The notes under the pieces: generated by a model | The model's input: only the letters and a program-made list of their open reading frames with translations | Told to the model about the DNA's origin: nothing | The model's database searches: none | Program-made: the position numbers and the translations under genes | Assembly: GCA_037951105.1 (NCBI GenBank) | Contig: JBAMJV010001307.1 | Location: forward strand, 81,645 to 145,644 | From: Echinarachnius parma | Lineage: Eukaryota > Echinodermata > Echinoidea > Clypeasteroida > Echinarachniidae | Direction of reading: 5' to 3' | Length of the DNA: 64,000 nucleotides | Shown here: in pieces, positions 1 to 11,600 of the stretch | Position numbering within the stretch: the stretch's first letter is position 1 | Layout: the number at the start of each line of letters is the position of its first letter

Positions 1-540
1 CACGGAAGAAGTCCGGTGGCGAAAGAAATTATTTGTTATCGAAGGACAGGAATGATCAATCGGTATAATTTGAACAATTTGAACAACTGCATCAACTATA
101 ATATGTATTAGTGTTTGTATAATCACTTGTTGATAAGTTGTCACAAATGTTTACATTATGCGCATAGAGAACATCATACAATAAAACGCCTTCATTTGTG
201 AGAAATGTAATCCTTGACGTGCCACAGAGATCTCCGGTGTTAATTTACCCACTGTCTATGTGCTGTTTGTTATTGTAGTGATCCGAAAAAAATAGAGAAT
301 GATATAAACTTTAAAATAAAGTGTTGTTGGCACAGACCAGCGTCCTATGAAAATTATGAAAAGGGTGTTCCGCCCATGATTTGGAAAAAAAAATGTGAAT
401 AAAAGAACAACATTATCTTATTTAATGACGGTATTTCTTAGAGCACAAATATCAGATACAACGTACGAAGAAAACGATATATATATAATTTATATGACAG
501 CCCAAATCAAGGACATTACGTGCAATCTAGTTTGTTGTTT
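1..540. other. Unassigned AT-rich DNA
   Basis: AT-rich sequence in which I see no exon, repeat structure or RNA gene that I can support. A 77-residue open frame at its end runs into a tRNA-like segment and has no homology I recognise. Confidence 0.4.
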
Positions 541-608
541 GTCATACAACATAGGGGGCTCGAACCCACGACCCCCCGAACATGAGACGGGCGCTCTACC
601 AGTAATCC
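541..608 (-). tRNA. tRNA-like sequence, probably a pseudogene or SINE head
   Basis: Read on the minus strand there is an A-box-like GGTAGAGCGC, an anticodon-arm-like segment whose seven-base loop is CTCATGT (CAT in anticodon position), and a B-box-like GGGTTCGAGCCCC. The acceptor stem pairs poorly (about three of seven positions), so a functional Met-type tRNA is unlikely. A tRNA fossil or the head of a tRNA-derived SINE is the better reading. Confidence 0.4.
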
Positions 609-1309
609 ATGCACGTTATGCCTGGTAAACATTACACACAAAAAGAGGGGCATGCTTCTGGAATGCTTCTGCAGTTGGAATACTGGAGTCCATCCTGGAA
701 AAAAAAAATGAGGTTCATATTTTCATAGGGACTCCAATTTATTATAGCACAAATGTTGATACTCGATAGAATCTTTTAGAATCATTACATTAAAACATGG
801 TTCTCGAATTGTCCTATTCCCTGAGGAAGACATAAACCATTGCCAATGGGAACATTGTGTACCATGTATATTCACGTATGATTGTATATGAAGAGCTTAG
901 TTCCAAAAGGCGCTAAATCCACTTTTCATAAAAAACAGATAATTATTTCAAAAGAAATCCGATTATTAGTTCGTTTGTCAATTAGTGGTTCTTTGAAGCC
1001 TAAATGGCGATATTTTAACCTGTATTTTGTACTTTTATTCTACCTTTCAATTGTAGATGTGTATAAACCAAATAATATGTCGTTAATGTATTCACATTAT
1101 TGTTTTCACATAATAAAACTAACCAATGTATCATTGAGGGGGGGCTAGGGAGGGGGAGGGGGCTGCAGTCCTCCACAACTTGTCTGGCTTAAAACAATAC
1201 AATACATAAGCATTAAATAACAATTAATACACAAAAATGCAATGTGGTCAGCCCCCCCCTCCCCCCCCCCCCCCGCCCCGGAGTGAATATCAGCCGAATG
1301 GATATTTAT

Positions 1310-1600
1310 ATGCGCGACTTTGTACAGGAGTCAATGAAAACCGATGAGTAAATTTACTCCTGACTTTGTACAGGATTCAATGAAGACCAATGTATAAATT
1401 TACTCCTCGATCAGGAGTGAACCCCAAAGTCAAAGACCAATGTATAAATTTACTCCTGACTTTGTACAGGATTCAATGAAGACAAATGTATAAATTTACT
1501 CCTCGATCAGGAGTGAACCCCAAAGTCAAAGACCAATGTATAAATTTACTCCTGACTTTGTACAGGATTCAATGAAGACCAATGTATAAATTTACTTAAC
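1310..1600. repeat. Tandem repeat, ~104-bp unit, about three copies
   Basis: The segments GACTTTGTACAGGATTCAAT, GACCAATGTATAAATTTACT and TCGATCAGGAGTGAACCCC recur in fixed order with a period of about 104 bp. Within each unit GTATAAATTTACTCCT occurs twice, so the unit is itself a partial internal duplication. A first, more diverged unit starts near 1316. No coding potential. Confidence 0.8.
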
Positions 1601-1619
1601 GAGTAATTGAGTTAACGAT

Positions 1620-2370
1620 ATCAGTACATTAATAACCTACGTATAGCTATCCAGAATCCACATTTTATGAGAAAGTAAACAATCAAAATCTAAAATCTGT
1701 AACGATTAATGTTCATATTCTCATAGGCATGTGTGTAAAGTTTGACCAAGAATTGAAATCGAGGATTGAAATCGAGTTGAAAGGGTGAATTTAGCGACTT
1801 TTGGAATTAAGCTCTTCATATAATTATTATGTTTACGAGACTGTATACTCGTAGGTAGTAATTATGTATTATTATTTCCATGCTATTCTCTCGTCCAGTA
1901 TGTAAGAGGCCATTTTTAATATAGCCTACAATGTTTGGATATTGGTGTATTGAAATATCAACATTTGTATAACATCTCACAAAGATTTGTTAACTAGATT
2001 GACTACGCGTGGGAATCATTATGTGGGTGACACCAACCGCAATACATATAAAATAAGTAACACAAAGAATTAAGTCCCCCAAATCCCACATGATTTCAAT
2101 TTGGCTAAATATTTGTTTAAACTATTTCAAAGGCATAAGGGGAGTCATAAAAAGTTGTTAATGAATACCAGCAAACATGGGTGTACGAGCCCTACCCCCA
2201 CCACGAAGGGGGGGGGGGGTGTGACTCGGCCTCTCATCGACGAACTATAACAATATGATTGCCCCCAACTTAAAGTGATCGATTAACTTTGTCATATTCA
2301 ACCAAAATCGCTTGGAGCTTTCACAATTCTCTTTTACCATGTTGTTTGGCATAAAAACTTCAACATTATC
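1620..2370. other. Unassigned AT-rich DNA
   Basis: Apart from a poly-G run near 2208-2220 I see no exon, palindrome or recognisable element in this stretch. Confidence 0.35.
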
Positions 2371-2374
2371 ATGA

Positions 2375-3045
2375 TTATGGTATTAGTGGGAATGTCTTGA
2401 ATTGGTTCAGTAACTTCCTTACTGACGGAAAGCAATTTGGTTTCTTTAATAATTTATTGCAAATCGCCCATAGAGTCTGATGTTTGTGGAGTCCATCAAG
2501 GAGTTTTCTTGATATGTATTACCTATGTGTATGATTATCTTGTATAACCTCTTCTGAAGTAATCATGTATTTATTTAATTTGCGGACGACTCGAACTTGC
2601 ACTTTGTTCGCACTCACCGACTGTTATCATGTATCGACGAATGGATTAGGACAAAATAATTCTAAGTTAATTCTTATGTATCAATGAATGGATTATGGCA
2701 AATACATTAATTAGTATGAAATCAACGAATAGATTAGAGCAAATAAGTCGTCGTTGAATGTTGAACAACTCAATATTGAAAAAGTTCATTGGGATTCTAT
2801 TTCATGATACATTGACTTGGACGCCGCACGTTATTTATTTAAGTAGATTGATACACTATAGTAGTAACATACAGGTGTCCTAAATAAGCAAAATTACTAT
2901 TTTCCTTCATCCATTCTTTCATTATTATAATTATTCTACACTAATTTATCGCATGGGGAAACTCTGCTACATCCCACCTTGATACAATATTAATGTTTCA
3001 CAAGAAAGTACTGTACATTTGTAGTTAGAATAATAAAATGATGCG
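2375..3045 (+). mobile_element. LINE (non-LTR retrotransposon) reverse-transcriptase remnant
   Basis: Three-frame reading gives a series of non-LTR RT landmarks in the correct order: VLNWFSNFLTDGKQFGF (the usual WF..YL..R.Q segment), CGVHQGVF.L (counterpart of GVPQGS.LGP), LFNLRTTRT.TLF (decayed LFADDT.LF), GILFHDTLTWTPHV (counterpart of LGV.iD..L.W..Hi) and AWGNSATSHLDTILMFHKK (counterpart of the VWG....l..i...QKK tail). These are the palm, thumb and C-terminal RT segments of a Jockey/CR1-like LINE. The reading needs several frame changes and has in-frame stops; the 5' part and endonuclease are absent. Old, dead copy. Confidence 0.75.
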
Positions 3046-3049
3046 TGCT

Positions 3050-3480
3050 ATATACTGCACGCTTGTTTGATTTTAAAAAAAAACACATTTAAAAAAAAAA
3101 ATCTATTATTTTGTATGTTGATGATGTTTGTCAATTTATATTACAGGGAGAGTTCACATCTGCTTTAGTACATGTGTTTAGTAGGAACAATATCAACGTT
3201 TATCATAATCACCTGACTCACTTAATTCCCACTTCTAAGAATTTGCGTAAAAACGTTGTTATTTGGCCCTAAACTTTGAAACTCTATTATAATATAGTGG
3301 ATGTTTGAGTTTAAACACATTTAAAATAAAGTTGCGAAAATATTTGGTAAATCGATGTAAATAATATAGTGCTAACTAATTATTATGTTAAAATATTTTA
3401 TATTTGTATAATGTTATTACACTGGTCAATGTGACTTTCTACCATAATATTATGCGTCTTTGTGTGTATAGTTTATGTAG
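3050..3480. other. Unassigned AT-rich DNA
   Basis: Very AT-rich, with two A-runs near 3075-3105. No gene or repeat recognised. Confidence 0.35.
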
Positions 3481-3483
3481 TTA

Positions 3484-3676
3484 ACTACAGTCAAACCTGT
3501 CTTAGTGGCCACCTGTCCATAGCAGCCAACCTGCCTATAGTGGCCACTAAACATGATCCCAGGCCCTGCAAAGAAAAAACAATGGAATGAACCTGTCTAT
3601 AGAGGTCACCTGTCTACAGTGGCCACTTGTCTTACTTCCGTTCGGTGGTCACTATACACAGGTTTGGCTGTACATT
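3484..3676. mobile_element. MITE, mariner-like CAGTCAAACCTGT family
   Basis: Ends are inverted: ACAGTCAAACCTGTCTTAG at the left and the complement of ACAGCCAAACCTGTGTATAG at the right. The interior repeats GTGGCCAC and CCTGTCTATAG-like words. TA dinucleotides flank the ends, as expected for Tc1/mariner-type insertion. No transposase. The internal words are the same as those of the minisatellite at 9602-10715. Confidence 0.75.
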
Positions 3677-4013
3677 ATATAACTCATAATGTTACAGTTT
3701 CCATAAGTAAGCTCAGATTATTTTAAGAATTCGATTTTCCACTGTTAGACATTTTCAACTTGCATAATGACCTACAGCAAATGCAGCATCTAGCCACTAT
3801 ACAAAACGTCCCCCTCTCTCCTTTTCCATTTTTAGCTGGTCTTATGTTGTTTTTGTTATTGTTGTTGTTGTATCCATTACTGTCTTGTCCTATAATGCTG
3901 GTTTATACATATATATTTTATTTATTTACTATAATTAAATTTGTAAGGTGCTTTTCATATTACCACCTCCACTTTGTCGAATGATTCCTCCGTATTTGTT
4001 GCAAGTAGCATAT

Positions 4014-4641
4014 AGAAACCGAACACAAAAAGTAACTACCCCCCTATAAACGATTGCTCATAATTTCAAAACCAAGAATTGTCTCAAGATTTCGTCTCGC
4101 CAAAATATGTCTATGGTAGAACTTTAGGAAAACAATGTGTAAAAATAAAAGGTAACCATTAATCCATGGTTGAGTAAGCACACGTTAGAGAGAAATTTGT
4201 CATATTTCAAAATTCGCAAAAGTAATATTAGTATTGCAGTTTGGTATTGAGCATTGAGAAATTGCAATTTGCACTGTTTTACAATTGCAATCAATGCATT
4301 TAACATGTTTAACCACATGTGCCATAAACAAATCAAAATGGATGGAATTTCAAAACGCATTGTTTCACCAACCATAATCAATGCATTAAGTCTTCACATG
4401 CGCTGTTTCGCAACAATGTACAGTCATGCATGCGCAAGTTCGTGTGACTTTTGAAATTGGGTCATTTTGTCTTTAATCTGTGCCCATTCAGCCATGGAGT
4501 GATAACATCTCTGATTTTCACACAACATGTACATAACAAGTAAAACAAATATTGTGGTAAGATATTTTGAAGCATTTATCGGTTATGAAAATTATGAACA
4601 TTTTTTTTAAGGGGGGAAGTTACTTTTTGTGTTCGGTTTAT
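4014..4641. mobile_element. MITE with ~30-bp terminal inverted repeats
   Basis: AAACCGAACACAAAAAGTAA at the left is matched in inverse orientation by TTACTTTTTGTGTTCGGTTT at the right, followed inward by C-runs and G-runs respectively. The interior is AT-rich and non-coding. The right half has a diverged second copy at about 45004-45325 (shared words include ATAATCAATGCATT and GGGCCATTTTGTCTTTAATC). Confidence 0.75.
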
Positions 4642-4675
4642 ATATACAGTATATTATTTAAAACTATCATTATAC

Positions 4676-4840
4676 AAATGATGCGCAGGTATGAGTGGGT
4701 CGGTAGGAATTGTTTGCACAAGGTAACTATGGAACTGTTAAACCCACGAGGCGAAGCCGAGTGGGTTTAGACTAGTTTCCATAGTTACCGCGTACAAACA
4801 ATTCCACCGACCCACGAAATAAACTTGCGCATCATCTGTT
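4676..4840. mobile_element. Foldback MITE, near-complete palindrome
   Basis: The left arm (ATGATGCGCAGGT, GTGGGTCGGT, GGAATTGTTTG, GGTAACTATGGAA) is repeated inverted on the right. A central hairpin AACCCACGAGGCGAAGCCGA is followed by GTGGGTTT. About 165 bp in all, with no room for a gene. Confidence 0.75.
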
Positions 4841-5168
4841 TTATAGAATGGGCATTGTTACGCCCCCCAAAAAGTCAAAAAATTAAAAATTAGAAAAATT
4901 ACCGGATGCATGAAATAATTTTACCGGACGCATGAAATTTTTTACCGGACGCATGAAATTTTTTACCGGACGCATGATTTTTTTACCGGACGCATGAAAT
5001 TTTTTACCGGACGCATGAAATTTTTACCGGACGCATGAAATTTTTACCGGACGCATGATTTTTTTACCGGACGCATGACTTTTCATGCATCCAGTACAAT
5101 TAATTGTCTGCACAAATTTTGCTCTCAACCAATCAGATTGCAGGGATTTATCAACCCATTCTATAAAA
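4841..5168. repeat. Small TIR element carrying a 20-21-bp minisatellite
   Basis: The outer ends are TTTTATAGAATGGG and its inverse complement. Between them, from about 4900 to 5090, a unit resembling TTTTTACCGGACGCATGAAA is repeated about ten times with small variants (final ATT, TTT or CTT). The repeat appears to have expanded within the element. Confidence 0.75.
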
Positions 5169-5169
5169 T

Positions 5170-5800
5170 TATATATGTTAGATTATGTTTAATTGTTTTA
5201 TTTTGTGTACAGTGTATACAATCATTTTCAATATAGTATTACTTTCGGTATTGTGTATAATATGTTGTTTAATATGTGGAAAATAAATAATCAGAATCAA
5301 ATCAAATCAAATCAAATCAAATATTCTAAAGCTGCTACGAAATATTTTCCGCCGAATTTTACGACGGAACTCATGAACCCGGAAGTAAAATGGCAAACAG
5401 CTATATAAAAACAGATGAAATCGATTCAGACACAGACAAAATTAATATTGACCTAAATCCGTAAACAGCGATACTGTTCAAATGTATCACGTTGTATACC
5501 GCTTCCGGCGTGTTATTTTACATTACATGCAATCAAACCATTCTCAATTTTAAAATATCGACTACGAAATATATTAACTCCGTATTATATCCTGGCAGCC
5601 CACGACGTCCTACGGCGAGGAAAAATACAACGGCGACCGCAGGATATATAGCCACGGAACCCGTGCGTCCGACTTAAAAGATTCCCGCAAGATTTCCCCT
5701 AAAAGTGGCATCGTACGGGCGCCTTATCGGGGCCTTATCCCGAATCGAAGCATTTGTGACCTAGGCATAAATTAGTCCCTATAAACATAAAACATTGTTA
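5170..5800. other. Non-coding DNA with (AATCA)n tract
   Basis: Contains an AAATCAAATC-type pentanucleotide tract at about 5298-5320, preceded by AAATAAATAA, which resembles the 3' tail of a retroposed element. A more GC-rich patch at 5600-5740 shows no splice-consistent coding frame. Confidence 0.35.
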
Positions 5801-5807
5801 TCTGCAT

Positions 5808-5908
5808 GGGCGTCGATACTTACGTAATACCCATTCATCAGGGGGGGATGGATGAATGGATCATCCCCCCCTGATCAATGGGTATCAATGACAGATCGAC
5901 GCCCGTGG
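5808..5908. mobile_element. Short palindromic element with GGGCGTCGAT ends
   Basis: GGGCGTCGATAC at the left is matched by ATCGACGCCC at the right; the interior is a second palindrome (GGGGGGGATGGATGAATGG followed by ATCATCCCCCCC). The ends match those of the hAT-like element at 43872-44970, so this looks like a minimal internally deleted relative. Confidence 0.6.
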
Positions 5909-6041
5909 ACTTATCTGGGTAAGCATATTGCATTACGCACTTAATTAACCCTATAATTGGCAACTAAACGGATATGTGGTTGCCTACTTAGCCCTATCGC
6001 TTAGAATAGACGTGGAATTGAACTAAAGTATAGTGTGGTTT

Positions 6042-7170
6042 CAGTGGCGTAGATATGGGGGGCATGCGCCACCGTCTAATAATTGGAGAAAAAAAATTAC
6101 AATACAAGGGGTTATTTTTTGTAAGACAAAGAAAAACATAAGATGCCCCAAGCAAATAATAATAAGTGTGCCCCCACCTTCCACAAAAAGTAGTGCGGTT
6201 TTATTAATTATGGGCGCTATTGCTCGTCATTTACGCGGTTCCACTGCACTGCTGTACCGTGTGTGTGTGGGGGGGGGGGGGGGGGGGGGGTACTCTCTAT
6301 ACCTGGCAATTTGTTCGGCCCCCAACCCCAAGATCTCCTTTTTCAGCCCAAATTTTTCGTTACGGAAACTCCCCAAATCATAAATATTGGTCGTTCCACC
6401 GTTCCGCAGATTCCCCAAATCATAGTTATCGGCCGTTTCGCCGTTACACAGCCCCCCCCCCCTACCCCCCCCCCCCCCCAAAAAAAAAAAAGCAAACAAA
6501 CAACAACAAAAATCCTAAATATCGGCCGTTCCGCTGTGTCCGTTGGTAGTGAATTTGAACAGCCACCGGAGTCCCCCTTTGCAAACGTGGCGAGGGGCGA
6601 CCCACTCCGGAGACCCCCTTGCAAACGCGGCGATCCGCTCCGGAGCCCCTACATTGGAACCCTGAGGAGGCACATACCTACCAAAAATTTGGTGAAGTGC
6701 CCCTCCCTACCTCCCCCCCCCCCCCCCCACCCCCCTCGCGACTGCTGTTTACTTAATCATGCATAATTTGTACTTTCAATGAAAAACGAAACTGCGAAAG
6801 ATAAACATAATACCGGTAGTTATATGGCATTGTAGCTATAGCAGCAGTGGCCACTGGCGTATCTGGTTTGAAAATAAGGGAAGGGGGGGGGGGGGAGGGG
6901 GTTCCCCCTCCCATATGGTTGGGAGCTTTGCAATTTTCACTCGAAATAATGCAATCTGGTGCATACCTTTGATTCAAATATGAGATATCAAATGTAAGAA
7001 AGCAAGACCAATACCACAAACACAAACGAACTTATATACACACAACCACACACGCACACTGACACACACACACAAAATATATCTTAAAAACACGCATGTC
7101 CATATAGTTTGGGGGAGGGTTTGGGAGCGGGTTTACCCCGTCGCACGTGAAGACATTTTTAGAAATTGGA
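6042..7170. mobile_element. hAT-like non-autonomous repeats with long G and C runs
   Basis: A left end CAGTGGCGTAGATATGG starts the block and a second end-like sequence, CACTGGCGTATCTGG, starts near 6853. The block holds G runs at 6269-6290 and 6885-6900 and C runs at 6453-6479 and 6715-6735. The open frames here are simple-sequence products, not genes. I cannot place the inner boundary between the elements. Confidence 0.5.
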
Positions 7171-7171
7171 G

Positions 7172-7735
7172 TTTAAAGGGATAGTTGAGTTCTGGTAAGG
7201 AGAGTACAGTTTTGGTGAAACTGAATTTTAGTAACCAAAACCTGCATCATTACATTACAAACTAATAGTTACAACTAGAAAGGAACACAAAATTACAAAT
7301 GACGTAGTAAATATCATGTTATCATTCAAAAAGAGCCGTTAAAACGTAAGAGGGCGCTCTCTAAACACTCATCGGTTTCAACCATTTTGAATAAAATATT
7401 GTGCATGTGATGCTTTGTTGAAATAGTGATTAGATAGATAAATAACCAACAACTATTTAAATACCTATTTTGTAACTTTTTGAAAAGAGGAAGCATTTTT
7501 TATAATTTTTAACGGCTGGTTCAAAATTCTCTAATAAACCTGGGGCCCCAGGTTTATTACAAATAGTTGTATTTATGGATATTTCAGCCGTCTCTGAACC
7601 AATTTTGATCAAACAAAGATGATTGTATTATTTAAATATTATGCTCTTTCAAATTTTACACTCAGTTTTTCATTACCTCACAAAAAAATAAGTAGTCTAG
7701 CGCCCTCTCTACCAAAACTCAACTATCCCTTTAAA
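7172..7735. mobile_element. MITE, AAAGGGATAGTTGAG family, full copy
   Basis: Both ends carry TTTAAAGGGATAGTTGAGTT in inverted orientation. Interior landmarks shared with other copies: GAGGGCGCT, a central palindrome around TGGGGCCCCA, and TCACTATTTCAAC-like words. Other copies or fragments: 31035-31608 (complete, opposite orientation), 11724-12209, 10846-11070, 53375-54370 and 40279-40330. It is inserted among the hAT-like G-rich repeats. Confidence 0.85.
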
Positions 7736-7945
7736 ATATCACTTTAGAAGTAAAATATGTATTATCCTTATCATTATTATCGTTCTTGTAATTGTTCATT
7801 TTTTATGAAAATTTTACTTTGGAAATAGTAGGGGGATGTTTGTAGAGGCCACCCCCCCCCCCCCCCCGCACCCAAAAAATGCGTGTGTATGTGTGTGTGT
7901 GTGGGGGGGGGGGTGTATACCCCCATCCCCCGGGATCTACGCCCG
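7736..7945. mobile_element. hAT-like repeat, right part
   Basis: Contains C and G runs (7852-7868, 7903-7911), a (TG)n stretch and the terminal-like GATCTACGCCCGTG. Probably the right end of the element starting near 6853, split by the MITE. Confidence 0.45.
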
Positions 7946-8674
7946 TGGCAGTGAACGTGATTTCCCATGCACTTAAAATTGACTGTCAGCATTCAACTCG
8001 TGACTGTATAATGGTACATACGTATACTGCAGTCACCGCGTAGTTTCGATACACAATCTTCAATACTTTATTAATACTTTATATACTTGTCATTTTGCCG
8101 CGCAGGGAAAGTAACAGTTGAAATTTACGATTAGGATACATAATATCATAACTATATACTGCCTTATAATGAGACATATACACTACAAGTTTAACGTCTG
8201 ATGGTGTTGCTTGGTGAGTATGTAACATTTTAATTTCATATCGTCAACGATATAGTCATACTGCTTACTTAGACCGAAAAATCGTTCGTTAATTACTCCG
8301 CTAGCTTGACGGTCGGATCGCGGGTATCTTACTGGGATATTGTAAACAAATCCGATATATAATAAATCCCATGAAGAGACGGGTATTTCTGTCTAACGTG
8401 TGCAAGCCCCTCGACTTGCAGGGGTGGTCATATAGCTGTACCGGTATAGAGAACGGATCATTATAAATGTTATATACTGTTTCCTTAATTTGTGAAAAAC
8501 ACAATGGACCTGTGCAATAGATATATTATTCGGACATATACCGCCTGTAAATAGGATTTTCTTTGATAAATATTATGACTTTACAGTGGAATCATACGCA
8601 GTCGACGCTAATTGTGGAACCCATCATCTATTAAACAGACTTCTTCATTTGCCGCTCTAATTCTATACCATGTG

Positions 8675-11600
8675 ATGCGACGAAGAATGTCGTCTCTGAA
8701 TGCCGATTACGTGCGAATCCCCGATAAGGTGAGCAAATAATGAAAAATGGTAACAATTTGTTGGGAAAGATAATTTATATTACTAATTAAAAATGTCCTA
8801 ATTCGTAAAAAATAGCAAGAAGAACAAAATATATATAATGCATGTACAGTCAAACCTGGGGACACAATAAAAAGGGTCCACTGTAGTAGCAAATAGGGGC
8901 GTACCCAGGATTTTTTTCAAGGGGGAGGGGGTTATTTTCATCAACCAACATTTTCGAGGGGGGGGGGGGGGTTGTCGGTGAACATTTTTCGAGGGGGGGG
9001 GGGTGTCTGTGAAGATTTTTTGAGGGGCCTTGAGACTGTGCACTTAAGTTTTGTAAAGGGGGGTTTGAACCCCCCCCCCCCCCTTTTTGGGTACGCCTAT
9101 GGTAGCATATAGGTACATGTATGGTATCGTGTCCTATTACCGGATACTTTTAGTTTGACAGCATAAAACAAACATTAGATGCATAATATCAAAGTGGAAA
9201 TTATACGAGCAGCTGCATTAACTTAAAAGAACGATGTAAAATATCTTCAAGAATTTACCGATTTTTCTCCAAATCAACTTTCTTGTAAACCCTTCAAAAA
9301 AAGAAGCCTCTTCCCGACGCAAAATGTTGTGTTGCAATACCGAAGGTGAATGTTTTGCATGGGAATGTCATTGACATGCGCCACTGGTGCGCGGCAAAAC
9401 GCGCGTATAACGCCCCAGGACGCTTATTTTCTTCGGGAAGTGATGGAAAATGTTTGCTGAACATGTTATTATTATTCTCCGTTAATGCCGACTGTCAAAT
9501 TCAACTTAGAAATTTCAAACGTTTTTCCTATGGGAATTTGCATGTCCGGCAATACAACCCGTTCAGTAATACAACCCCCTGCTATACAATCTGATACATT
9601 TCCACTGGAGGGGAACACTGTTGGTGGCATATGTTGATGGCCAGGTTGGCTGCTATATATATATAGACAGGTATGATCAGATTGCTTTCCTCTGGAGGGG
9701 AATACTGTTGGTGGCCACTATAGGCAGGTTGGCTGTTATAGACAGGTATGATCAGATTGTTTTCCTCTTCGGGAACACTGTTGGTGGCCACTATAGGCAG
9801 GTTGGCTGTTATAGACTGGTATGATCAGATTGTTTTCTTAGGAGAGGAATACTGTTGGTGGCCACTATAGGCAGGTTGGCTGTTATAGACTGGTATGATT
9901 AGATTATTTCCTCTGGAGGGGAATACTGTTGATGGCCACTGTAGACAGGTTGGCTGTTATAGACTGGTATTATCAGATTGTTTTCTCAGGAGAGGAATAC
10001 TGTTGGTGGCCACTATAGGCAGGTTGGCCGTTATAGACTGGTATGATCAGATTGTTTTCTCAGGAGAGGAATACTGTTGGTGGCCACTATAGGCAGGTTG
10101 GCTGTTATAGACTGGTATGATCAGATTGTTTTCTCAGGAGAGGAATACTGTTGGTGGCCACTATAGACAGGTTGGCTGTTATAGACAGGTATGATCAGAT
10201 TGTTTTCTCAGGAGAGGAATACTGTTGGTGGCCACTATAGGCAGGTTGGCTGTTATAGACTGGTATGATCAGATTGTTTTCTCAGGAGAGGAATACTGTT
10301 GGTGGCCACTATAGGCAGGTTGGCTGTTATAGACTGGTATTATCAGATTGTTTTCTCAGGAGAGGAATACTGTTGGTGGCCACTGTAGACAGGTTGGCTG
10401 TTATAGACTGGTATTATCAGATTGTTTTCTCAGGAGAGGAATACTGTTGGTGGCCACTATAGGCAGGTTGGCTGTTATAGACTGGTATGATCAGATTGTT
10501 TTCTCAGGAGAGGAATACTGTTGGTGGCCACTATAGGCAGGTTGGCTGTTATAGACTGGTATGATCAGATTGTTTTCTCAGGAGGGGAATACTGTTGGTG
10601 GCCACTATAGACAGGTTGGCTGTTATAGACAGGTATGATCAGATTGTTTTCCTCTGGAGGGGAATACTGTTGGTGGCCACTATAGGCAGGTTGGCTGCTA
10701 TAGACAGGTGGCTGCTGGGACAGGTTTTATTGGATATATTTTCGACAAATATATTATATATAATAATATCAGAATCATTTGAGAAAAAAACAATAGGAAA
10801 CATAAGGGAACATAACAAAAAAATAATACATCAGGTGCCCCCCAAAAAAAAAATTTTTTTACAAATTAAAAAAAATAGGTACAAAATATTTTTTGTGAGA
10901 TAATGAAAAACTGAGTGTCAAATTTGAAAGAGCATACAATTTTAATGACAGAATAAACTTAATCAAGAAAAGGTTCAGAAATGGCTGAATTATCCATAAA
11001 ATATATGTGTAATATTTTATCATTTTGAACCAACCGTTAAAAAATGCTTCCTCTTTTAAAAAATTTAGGTATACTAGCTTATATAGCCTTATCAAATAAC
11101 AAGGGCTAATTATTAGGCAAATAATTCAACTAATAAGCCTAGCAGGGTTTCAAAGCCCAAAGTCATGTAGGAAATTATGAAAGTTTGTCAGATAATTTGA
11201 TCAAAATAAATTGATTATCCCCAATACATTCTTCTTAAACCCCCTTTTCTGCACTTTTTCATCACTTCTTAAAGGGGAACATTCTAGCTCGGAGAGGGAG
11301 GGTCACAGTTTGTACCTCCTCTGAGCCTGAAAATGTGGTGGGACTGGTTGAAGAAATTCGTCGGCGCTACCAAGATATTGTTGAGACGGTAGACAGTCAA
11401 CAACTGCCGTATAACGTCAGCGACATGTTAAATTTTGACTTTGCAAGGGTGGACATCCTTATACTGTGCCACTCTGTTAAGAACCGTGGCTTGTCAGTCA
11501 CAGATGTCGACAGTGCTCTCTACGATGAATTTCTTCCCAAGGCCAGAAAAAGTTTAGGTAACTATTATGCAATAATTTTATACTTTGAATTTGGTGTTGT

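Noticed and set aside
6033-6766. Overlapping open frames rich in Gly or Pro
   Set aside because: They depend on G and C homopolymers in hAT-like repeats; six frames are open at once, which is a low-complexity effect.
9621-10903. Series of similar 62-102-residue open frames
   Set aside because: The ~74-bp minisatellite unit lacks stops in some frames; the frames shift with unit length and have no independent support.
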